DNA of 64,000 bases from Xanthostigma xanthostigma (taxonomy: Eukaryota; Arthropoda; Insecta; Raphidioptera; Raphidiidae), in the NCBI GenBank assembly GCA_963575645.1, contig OY754468.1, forward strand, positions 372,001 through 436,000, in the 5' to 3' direction. Shown here in pieces: positions 55,600 through 64,000 of this stretch; positions within the stretch are counted from its first letter, which is position 1; every line of letters starts with the position of its first letter. The notes under the pieces were generated by a model. The model was not told the DNA's origin and ran no database searches. It was given only the letters and a program-made list of their open reading frames with translations. Made by a program: the position numbers and the translations under genes.

Positions 55600-58500
55600 G
55601 TATACCAACTCGAACTAAATAGACAAGAGTTACGTTACTATATTTGATTTATTTGTATCACATAAGCAGAAATTATTGCACCTACCTTTACGTCTGCCAT
55701 TACCTAAAAAATTCGAAAAGTCATATTTGGAAATGGCCAGTTTCCAAACTAACTTCAAAAATCCACTGTTCATAAATAAATAAATAAATGAAACAATAAT
55801 TTTTCATAATAAATAGTTGATTTCTGTTAAACATAACTCATAATATAGAAACAAAAAAAAAATATACATTATAACATATACGTTACTTAGGTCGCAAGAT
55901 GCAAAATGTCCGTTTTCTTAAAACATACGAAAAAGTATGCAAAACACCTAAAACCTAAAAAAAACATACTAGAAGGCGAACTCGATAAGAGTTCCGTTAG
56001 GTACTGTTTTATTTATTATTGTAAAATAGTTATTGTACTTACGTTTACCTAAAAAATGCAAAAAGTGATATTTGGAAATGGCCAGTTTCCAAATCAACTT
56101 CAATAACTAACTGGAAGAAACAAAATAGTAGATTATAATTATATAGCTGTAAAAAATATAATAAAATAATATAAAGCACCATTTTCATTTTGAGACCCAT
56201 ATCTTGAGACGTTGTAGATAACTTGAAGAAGCAGATGTCCTCTGATGAAATCCGTGAAAATGAAATATCTAAAAATAACGTTCTATGAAGTTTGATCAAA
56301 CACAAATATAATATTCTATTCTAAACAATTAGTAAGTTCAATTAACTGAAACTTGGTACAGTACTAAAGCATTTATTTACGTAACTAATTTTGAAATATT
56401 TATTGTTTATGCGTCTATAGAAAAATATTCCTTACTGAATATTAACTTTTAATGACGTTTAATAAATCGGAGCAAAGGTTAGATTTATATAAAAAATAGG
56501 TTATACTTACTTACTGCTCACTGCCTCCTTTTGAGAAACTAAAATTACAAACTGAGATATCAGGAAGCTAATAATGTTAACTACTTACATCCATTTTTTT
56601 TTTCATAGTAAATATTTCTATTATCACTCTTGCGACACTCAAAAAATAATAATTCATATAAAACATTTAAAAATGGTTATACTTATATCCGAAAATAAAA
56701 TAGATACAAGGTTGCGGATGGTCGGAATCTACTCAACGTGATTTTTTATATAGGTATGTGTTATTTAATATCAAAAAAAAAAAAGGGAATTTACTTATCA
56801 AAAATTACGCAATTTTTTAAGGGGGAAAACATACAACAACGCGAACTAATAGAAAAAAGTTACGTTACTATATATTTGATTTCTTTGTATCACAGAAGCA
56901 GAAATTATTGCACCTACCTTTACGTCTGCCATTACCTAAAAAAATTCGAAAAGTTATATTTGGAAATGGCCAGTTTCCAAACTAACTTCAAAAATCCACT
57001 GTTCATAAATAAATAAATGAAACAATAATTTTTCTTATTAAAATATAGTTGATTTTTGTTAAACATAACTCATAATATAGAAACAAAAAAAAAAACATTA
57101 TAACATATACGTTACTTAGGTCGCAAGAAACACAAAATGCAAGATGTCCGTTTTCTTAAAACATACGAAAAAGTATGCAAAACACCTAAAACCTAAAAAA
57201 AAACATACAAGAAGGCGAACTCGATAAGAGTTCTGTTAGGTACTATTTTATATTATATTATTGTAAAATAATTGTTGTACTTACGTTTACCTAAAAAAAT
57301 GCAAAAAGTTATATTTGGAAATGGCCAGTTTCCAAACCAACTTCAAAAACTAACTAGAAGAAACGAAATAGTAGATTATAATAATATAACTCTATTAAAT
57401 GCAATAAATATAAGCATCATTTTCATTGTGAGACCCATATCTTGACACGTTAGATGACTTGAAGAAGGCGATGTCCTCTGATGAAATCCTTGAAAATATA
57501 TCTAAAATCACGTTCGATGAAATTTGATCAAACACAAATTTATATAATCGATTCTATTATATTCTAAAGTTCTAAACAATTAAGTCAAATTAACTGAAAC
57601 TTGGTACAGAATTAAAGCATGGATTAACACAACTTATATATTTTAAGAAAATTTATTGTTCACGCGTCTATAAAAAAATATTCCTTACGGAATATTAAAA
57701 ATTTTAATGACGTTTCATAAATCAGAGCAAAGATTAGATTTATATATAAAAATAGATTATACTTACTTACTGCTCACTCCCTCCTTTTGAGAAACTAATT
57801 GCGAACTGAGGTATCAGGAAGCAAATAATGTTAACTAAATCCATTTTTTTTCCATAGTAAATATTTCTATTATCACTCTTGCGACAATAGTAATTTATTA
57901 ATATAAAACGATTGAAAATGATTATACTTATATCCGAAAATAAAATAGATACAAGGTTGCGGATGGTCGGAATCTATTCAACGTGATTTTTATATACGTG
58001 TTATTTAATATCAACAAAAAAAAGGGAATTTACGTATCAAAAATTTCGCAATATTTTAAGGGGGGAAACATACAAGAACGCGAACTAATAGACAAAAGTT
58101 ACGTTACTATATTTGATTTATTTGTATCACATAAGCAGAAATTATTGCACCTACCTTTACGTCTGCCATTACCTAAAAAATTCGAAAAGTCATATTTGGA
58201 AATGGCCAGTTTCCAAACTAACTTCAAAAATCCACTGTTCATAAATAAATAAATGTAGCAATTTTTTTTTTTATTAAATAGTTAATTTCTGTTAAACATA
58301 ACTCATAATATAGAAACAAAAAAAAAATACATTATAACATATACATTATTTACATCGCAAGAAATACAAAATGTAAAATGTCCGTTTTCTTAAAACATAC
58401 GAAAAAGTATTCCAAACACCTAAAACCTAAAAAAACATACTAGAAGGCGAACTCGATAAGAGTTCCATTAGGTACTATTTTATATATTATTGTAAAATAA

Positions 58501-58760
58501 TTGTTGTATACTTACGTTTACCTAAAAAATGAAAAAAGTGATATTTGGAAATGGCCAGTTTCCAAATAAACTTCAAAAACTAACTAGAAGAAACGAAATA
58601 GTAGATTATAATTATATAACTCGAATAAATGTAATAAATATAAGCATCATTTTCATTTTGAGACCCATATCTTTGACACGTTGTAGATGACTTGAAGAAG
58701 GAGATGTCCTCTGATGAAATCCGTGAAAAAATATGTAAAATGATGTTCAATGAAGTTTGA
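55600..58760 (+). repeat. ~1.23-kb tandem repeat, three units
   Basis: Landmark hairpin TTTGGAAA-TGGCCAG-TTTCCAAA recurs at 55726, 56959, 58195 (spacings 1233, 1236) and, as a second copy per unit, at 56071, 57314, 58544 (1243, 1230). Each unit also has GAACTC-GATAA-GAGTTC and CATAC-GAAAAA-GTATG inverted pairs and the box CTGATGAAATCC. A fourth copy starts at ~63530. Units differ by small indels and ~5-10% substitutions by eye. Open frames of ~90 codons recur in two units, but their differences are nearly all amino-acid changing, so I do not call them genes. Confidence 0.9.
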
Positions 58761-58977
58761 TAAATCTATGAACTGATGAATAATAATGATAAACAAATTA
58801 AATAGAGAAAATTAATAATTGTGCTTGTGTAAAAATATATAGGTATACAGTAAATAATTTTGCTACAAAGAAAAAAAAATCAATTCAAATTAAATGAAAA
58901 AAAGCAGTATCGAAATGTACGCATACACAAAATACGAAATTGATAAAAAATAAACAAAAAAATAAATTTCGTTGGTT

Positions 58978-59745
58978 GAAATTGTTTTATATAAAAACGT
59001 GATCGAAATATTGGTCCACTCGATATATTATCGAAAACGATTTAATTTCGTGGTTACCTGAAAACCGTAAGTATAAAAATGTATATGAAATTGTTTTATA
59101 TAAAAACGCGATAGAAAAATTGGTCCATTCGATATATTACCGAAATCGATTTAAGTTCGTGGTTACTTGAAAACCCTAAGTGTAAAAATGTATATGAAAT
59201 TGTTTTGTATAAAAACGCGATCGAAATATTGGTCCACTCGATATATTATCTAAATCAATTTAATTTCGTGGTTACCTGAAAGCCCTAAGTGTAAAAATGT
59301 ATATGAAATAATTTGTTTTGTATAAAAACGCGATCGAAATATTGGTCCACTCGATATATTATCTAAATCAATTTAATTTCGTGGTTACCTGAAAACCCTA
59401 AGTGTAAAAATGTATATGAAATTGTTTTGTATAAAAACACGATCGAAATATTGGTCCACTCGATATATTATCTAAATCAATTTAATTTCGTGGTTACCTG
59501 AAAACCCTAAGTGTAAAAAAGTATATGAAATTGTTTTGTATAAAAACGCGATCGAAATATTGGTCCACTCGATATATTATCTAAATCAATTTAATTTCGT
59601 GGTTATCTGAAAATTCAAAGTGTAAAAATGTATATGAAATTGTTTTGTATAAAAACGCGATAGAAAAATTGGTCTATTCGATATATTACCGAATTCGATT
59701 TAATTTCGTGGTTTCTTGAAAATGCTAAGTGTAAAAATGTATTAA
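58978..59745 (+). repeat. Satellite array A, seven 109-bp monomers
   Basis: GAAATTGTTTT starts monomers at 58978, 59087, 59196, 59305, 59418, 59527 and 59636, a 109-bp period with one 4-5 bp insertion. Each contains TTGGTCCACTCGATATATTA and CGTGGTTACCTGAAAACCCT. Confidence 0.95.
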
Positions 59746-59746
59746 T

Positions 59747-60420
59747 ATAAATTGCTAAAAAGTTTAACATATAGATCTCAGAAAAGTGGCAATAAAAAGT
59801 TTGGAACCCAGAGCCCCGAATTTACCCTGATTACTGTTATCTCTTAATCAGTAATAGAAAAAATCGGATCGATTATTCAGACTGGTGCACTACCCGAATG
59901 ACAACACCCATCTCCGAGTGAAAGGATCTTTACTAAAACGCCGACGTCGCGTTCAGTTTTGCGCACACCACTACTGACTTCCACGCTAAATAAGCATACA
60001 AAACATGGCTCAATAGAAACTACTGGTTTATACTATTGTGAGTATTATCATTTCGGATGACTAATCCGATGAGACTCGGCACTGAACCCTGCGCAGGATA
60101 GACAGAGTCTGAACTATCACAACCGATGCTAAGGTCACTAGAAAGAGCTTTTCTCTTAACAAACGACTCTGAATGCTCGTTTCTAGAACCCGGCCTACAT
60201 ATCTCGTATGATTTTGGACTCCCCAGCTATTCTAAAACATATCGAGCTCGTATAACGTTTGGCCGGATGTGCCTCCACCCGCTTAATATGCCGGCTCGCG
60301 TCCGAAACCCGGCACCCGCTGGAGACAGGTCTGATCGTAAACTATCAAACGGGCTAACTATGATCGTGCACCAAAATGAATAACAAATCTAATAATTTTT
60401 ACTGACCTCTGAGATATTAT
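59747..60420 (+). repeat. Cassette S1, ~670 bp, in the satellite block
   Basis: Non-satellite, GC-richer sequence from TTGCTAAAAAGTTTAACA to the first array B monomer, almost identical to 61141-61815. Contains short stems CCGA-TGAGAC-TCGG and CCTGCGCAGG. An 86-codon frame (60126-60383) is shared with S2 but has no recognised domain. Confidence 0.9.
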
Positions 60421-60425
60421 TTAAA

Positions 60426-61026
60426 TATCAGACAATTGGATTTCTGATAAATTTCCATGGAACCTGAAAATCCCTATAGTGTTGAAATATGTACAATAGT
60501 AAAATTTGTCAAAAGCGTTATCAGTCAATTGGATTTTCTGATAATATTCCATGGCAACCTGAAAATCCCTATTGTGTTGAAATGTGTAAAAGTTGAGATT
60601 TATCAAACGCGTTATCACTCATTTGGACTTTCTGATAATATTCCATGGCAACCTGTAAAATCCCTATAGTGTAAAAATGTGTATAATAAACAGATTTGTA
60701 AAACGCGTCATCAGACAATTTTGATTTCTGATAATATTCTATGGCAACCTGAAAATCCCTATAGTGTTGAAATATGTACAATAGTAAAATTTGTCAAAAG
60801 CGTTATCAGTCAATTGGATTTTCTGATAATATTCCATGGCAATCTGAAAATCCCTTTTGTGTTGAAATTTGTAAAATATTTTGATTTATCAAACGCGTTA
60901 TCACTCATTTGGACTTTCTGATAATATTCCATGGCAACCTGAAAATTCCTATAGTGTAGAAATGTGTACAATAATGAGATTTGTCAATCGAGTTATTAGT
61001 CAATTGGATTTTCTGATAAAATTCCA
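60426..61026 (+). repeat. Satellite array B, six to seven ~94-bp monomers
   Basis: (C)ATTGGATTTTCTGATAATAT-type boxes recur at ~60439, 60531, 60625, 60722, 60816, 60911 and 61006. Monomers share GGCAACCTGAAAATCCCTAT with the end of array A monomers (ACCTGAAAACCCTAAGTGT), so A and B have a common ancestor. Confidence 0.92.
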
Positions 61027-61140
61027 TGAAATTGTATTGTATGAAAACGCAATCGAAAAATTGGTTCTTTCGATATATTACCGAATTCGATTTAATGTCG
61101 TGGTTTCCTGAAAATCCTAAGTGTAAAAATGTATATATAT
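61027..61140 (+). repeat. Single array A monomer between B and S2
   Basis: GAAATTGTATTGTATGAAAA through CTAAGTGTAAAAATGTATAT. The B to A switch falls at CCATG|GAAATTG, the same junction as at 62126. Confidence 0.9.
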
Positions 61141-61815
61141 ATAAATTGCTAAAAAGTTTAACATATAGATCTCAGAAAAGTGGCAATGTAAAGTTTGGAA
61201 CCCAGAGCCCCCGAATTTACCCTGATTACTGTTATCTCTTAATTAGTAATAGAAAAAATCGGATCGATTATTCAGACTGGTGCACTACCCGAATGACAAC
61301 ACCCATCTCCGAGTGAAAGGATCTTTACTAAAACGCCGACGTCGCGTTCAGTTTTGCGCACACCACTACTGACTTCCACGCTAAATAAGCATACAAAACA
61401 TGGCTCAATAGAAACTACTGGTTTATACTATTGTGAGTATTATCATTTCGGATGACTAATCCGATGAGACTCGGCACTGAACCCTGCGAAGGATGGACAG
61501 AGTCTGAACTATCACAACCGATGCTAAGGTCACTAGAAAGAGCTTTTCTCTTAACAAACGACTCTGAATGCTCGTTTCTAGAACCCGGCCTACATATCTC
61601 GTATGATTTTGGACTCCCCAGCTATTCTAAAACATATCGAGCTCGTATAACGTTTGGCCGGATGTGCCTCCACCCGCTTAATATGCCGGCTCGCGTCCGA
61701 AACCCGGCACCCGCTGGAGACAGGTCTGATCGTAAACTATCAAACGGGCTAACTATGATCGTGCACCAAAATGAATAACAAATCTAATAATTTTTACTGA
61801 CCTCTGAGATATTAT
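61141..61815 (+). repeat. Cassette S2
   Basis: Second cassette, offset 1394-1395 bp from S1. The shared frame is longer here (61452-61778, 108 codons from MTNPMRLG to VHQNE) because one TAG of S1 reads TGG. I do not recognise the product, and two copies in a satellite are no proof of coding. Confidence 0.9.
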
Positions 61816-61820
61816 TTAAA

Positions 61821-62126
61821 TATCAGACAATTGGATTTCTGATAAATTTCCATGGAACCTGAAAATGCCTATAGTGTTGAAATATGTACAATAGTAAAAT
61901 TTGTCAAAAGCGTTATCAGTCAATTGGATTTTCTGATAATATTCCATGGCAACCTGAAAATCCCTATTGTGTTGAAATGTGTAAAATATTGAGATTTATC
62001 AAGCGCGTTATCAGTCATTTAGACTTTCTGATAATATTCTATGGCAAGCTGAAAATCCCTATAGTGTAGAAATGTGTACAATAATGAGATTTGTCAAACG
62101 AGTTATTAGTCAATTGGATTCTCTGA
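61821..62126 (+). repeat. Satellite array B, about three monomers
   Basis: Same monomer as 60426-61026, with fewer copies, so array length differs between the two higher-order units. Confidence 0.9.
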
Positions 62127-62320
62127 TAAAATTCCATGAAATTGTATTGTATGAAAACGCAATCGAAAAATTGGTTCTTTCGATATATTAACGAAATCGA
62201 TTTATTTTCGTGGCTACCTGAAAATCCTAAGTGTAAAAATGTGTATGAAATTGTATTGTATGAAAACGCGATCAGGAAATTAGTCTTTCGTACTGTTCGA
62301 ATACAATATCTTCGGATTTA
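62127..62320 (+). repeat. Array A, last two monomers (second partial)
   Basis: A full monomer from 62127 and a partial from ~62247 that fades after GCGATCAGGAAATT. Marks the right edge of the higher-order block. Confidence 0.85.
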
Positions 62321-62594
62321 AAAGTATTAAAAATTATTTACTGTGCATTTATTTGTATATTAATTAATGAATTATCCTTAAAACTAATATTGCTATCAAA
62401 AAGATAATATTTCCTACCTTATAAACAGCAAATAATAGTCTCGTAAGACACATTTACGTAACATGTCTATATCAGCAAACCTTATATCCCTGGGCCCCAC
62501 GTTGTTATGACATGTCAACAGAACAGGATCTTTGGCCAGTCGGACCCCTCGTTCCCTGCTTTGGTTTCTGTTTTCTGATCATTGCTTAGTTGGT

Positions 62595-62659
62595 TCAGCC
62601 TGTAGGACCTCCTTCATCCTGACCGCCAGGCATGAGTCCTGAAGTCTCCATGATCATAT
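62595..62659 (-). CDS. Candidate terminal coding exon
   Basis: On the - strand, acceptor AAGTTTATTTCAG at 62660-62672 leads into a 65-nt frame ending at a TGA (62595-62597). It reads MIMETSGLMPGGQDEGGPTG after two leading bases. Composition is clearly unlike the AT-rich flanks, and GC-rich sequence continues for ~130 bp as a possible 3' UTR. No upstream exon lies in the window to confirm it, and I do not recognise the protein. Confidence 0.35.
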
Positions 62660-62669
62660 CTGAAATAAA

Positions 62670-63529
62670 CTTAAAAAATTGAAAAAAAATCAGAAATCAA
62701 TACAAAATATCTAAATTAGTAATGGGCTCTTTAAATACAAAGAATTTCTCGACAGTTAATTTTTATTAGATGAACAAACATTTATTAATTTTCAATATAA
62801 TTTGTACTTACAAGACAATTGACTGCATCCCTGATGACATTATAATGCAACATAGATAGGCGATTTCAGCAGGAAACGTTTTCACAAAAAACACCGATTA
62901 TTACAAAAACCACCACTGAAGTAATATCACAATTATTAATAAGAGACCTTTAAAAACATTTTTCAACAATTGCATTATATAAAATTTGAAAATTTTACAC
63001 TTTATGTTCAAAAATACCAAACGCTGAGAAACACAACAATTAATTAATTGTTTGACAGGTCGTTGTTCATTTTTTATTTGAATGTCGCAGTGTTACCAAC
63101 CTGATTATAGCATAGACGATAGGTCATAGGTAACTATGATCTAACAAACATCCCATTAGGTAACTGTGTAACCAGATTAAAGTTTCCAAGTAGGTATAAT
63201 GTATGAAATTGCAAAAATCAAATAAAATGATTAACAACATTTTCAAATCAAACAATTATACTTATTTATGACAATAACCGGATCGCGTAAACATTTTAAT
63301 AAATTCTAATCGCCTTTTTCAAAAACATCCATGAATTTTTATCGTGTCGCGTAATATTATTGCATTAGAAACGTAAATTGATTATTGTTATGAATAGAAT
63401 GTCTGAAAAATTAGTCGGAAATGTTATTTATTGTATAATATAATCAGACGTCAACAAGGATGAGAATAAAATAAATTTAAAAAAGTCAGGTTGCAGTGCC
63501 AAACCCTGGCGACAATATAGTTTATAAAT
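62670..63529. other. No gene seen
   Basis: AT-rich. Around 63485-63535 TTGCAGTGCC...TTTGCATTTTTT is loosely like 13160-13195, possibly a shared old repeat. A G-run of 10-11 lies at ~63544-63554. Confidence 0.35.
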
Positions 63530-64000
63530 TTTGCATTTTTTAAGGGGGGGGGGGGAACATATACGAACGCGAACTAATAGACAAAAGTTACGTTCCCAAT
63601 ATTTGATTTTTTTTGTATTAAATAATCAGAAATTATTGCACCTACCTTTACGTCTGCCATTACCTAAAAAATGCAAAAATGTTATATTTGGAAGTGGCCA
63701 GTTTCCAAACTAACTTCAAAAATCCACTGTTCGAAAAATAAATAAATAAAACAATATTTTTCTTATTACATCATAAATAGTTGAAATGTTTAACATAGCT
63801 CATAGATAATATAGAAACAAAAAAAAAAAAACATATATAACATTATACGTTGCAAAAGGTCAAATTTCTTGAAACACGAAAAATAATGCGAAACACCCAA
63901 AACCTAAAAACAAGAACATACAAGAAGGCGAACTCCACAAGAGTTCCGTTAGGTACTATTTTCTTTATTATTGTTAAATAATTATTGTACTTATACCTTT
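63530..64000 (+). repeat. Fourth ~1.23-kb unit, cut by the window end
   Basis: It matches the units at 55600-58760 from the GCGAACTAATAGACAAAAGT box onward. TTTGGAAG-TGGCCAG-TTTCCAAA is at 63687-63709, and GAACTC-CACAA-GAGTTC at ~63928. More diverged than the other three. Confidence 0.9.

Noticed and set aside
56230-56275. Hammerhead core in the tandem unit (CTGATGAAATCCGTGAAAA)
   Set aside because: The heptamer is present in each unit, but no stem II can form between it and the GAAA.
56738-58252. Two related ~90-codon frames in neighbouring tandem units
   Set aside because: Between units, almost every nucleotide difference in the aligned N-terminal part changes an amino acid, and the fourth copy loses the frame. 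This is what neutral drift gives, not a conserved protein.
60050-60120. Hammerhead ribozyme in the cassette (CCGATGAGACTCGGCACTGAA)
   Set aside because: It resembles a CUGAUGA...GAAA arrangement but lacks the 5' CU of the heptamer and a proper GAAA after the stem.
1-64000. CRISPR arrays, bacterial operons, rRNA genes
   Set aside because: No spaced short direct repeats with unique spacers, no operon-like ORF packing and no rRNA core sequences; the composition and splicing are those of an animal nuclear genome.

Overview
The window looks like an AT-rich insect chromosome segment, most likely lepidopteran. This rests on a ZAD-type C2H2 zinc-finger gene (a family expanded in insects), spliceosomal introns, tRNA-headed SINEs, Helitron-type ends of a kind common in moths and butterflies, several LINE tails, and a very high density of short non-autonomous DNA elements. 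No species call is possible from sequence alone, and nothing bacterial or organellar was seen.

Genes. Two intact-looking genes sit in the first 13 kb. On the + strand, a two-exon ZAD zinc-finger gene (719-868 joined to 4822-6537, 621 codons) has a ZAD split by a 3.95-kb intron and a 12-finger array made of near-identical two-finger units; its last finger is cut short. On the - strand, a three-exon gene (12644-12531, 12400-11878, 11599-10755) joins in frame at both introns and encodes a 493-residue, low-complexity, highly charged protein that I do not recognise with confidence. A symmetric 186-bp exon candidate lies at 15206-15391. Weaker candidates are a 5' non-coding exon ending at 47455 and a short terminal exon on the - strand at 62595-62659. 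The remaining ~45 kb is intergenic or intronic.

Mobile DNA. A MITE-like family is present in 11 copies (7.5-50.3 kb), all abutting T/A runs. It has two alternative cores, and one 1-kb copy carries both. Other elements are: a hAT-type element with a perfect 8-bp target duplication in the ZAD-gene intron; a Helitron at 44263-44819; TA-flanked elements at 38467-39231 and 45727-46182; several foldback elements; nested TIR elements; LINE tails at 9.2-10.3, 24.5-24.9 and 27.8-28.8 kb; and SINE or tRNA-derived heads at 8.9, 13.0, 25.2, 30.1 and 49.5 kb. Three long palindromes and one further site carry a minimal hammerhead-ribozyme core of the sort reported for Penelope-like elements.

Right end. 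From 55.6 kb onward the window is satellite-like. A ~1.23-kb tandem unit (three copies, with a fourth at 63.53 kb running off the window) carries conserved short hairpins. Set between its copies is a higher-order array in which 109-bp monomers, a ~670-bp non-coding cassette (two nearly identical copies) and ~94-bp monomers alternate. This region and the hammerhead palindromes are the least ordinary parts of the window.
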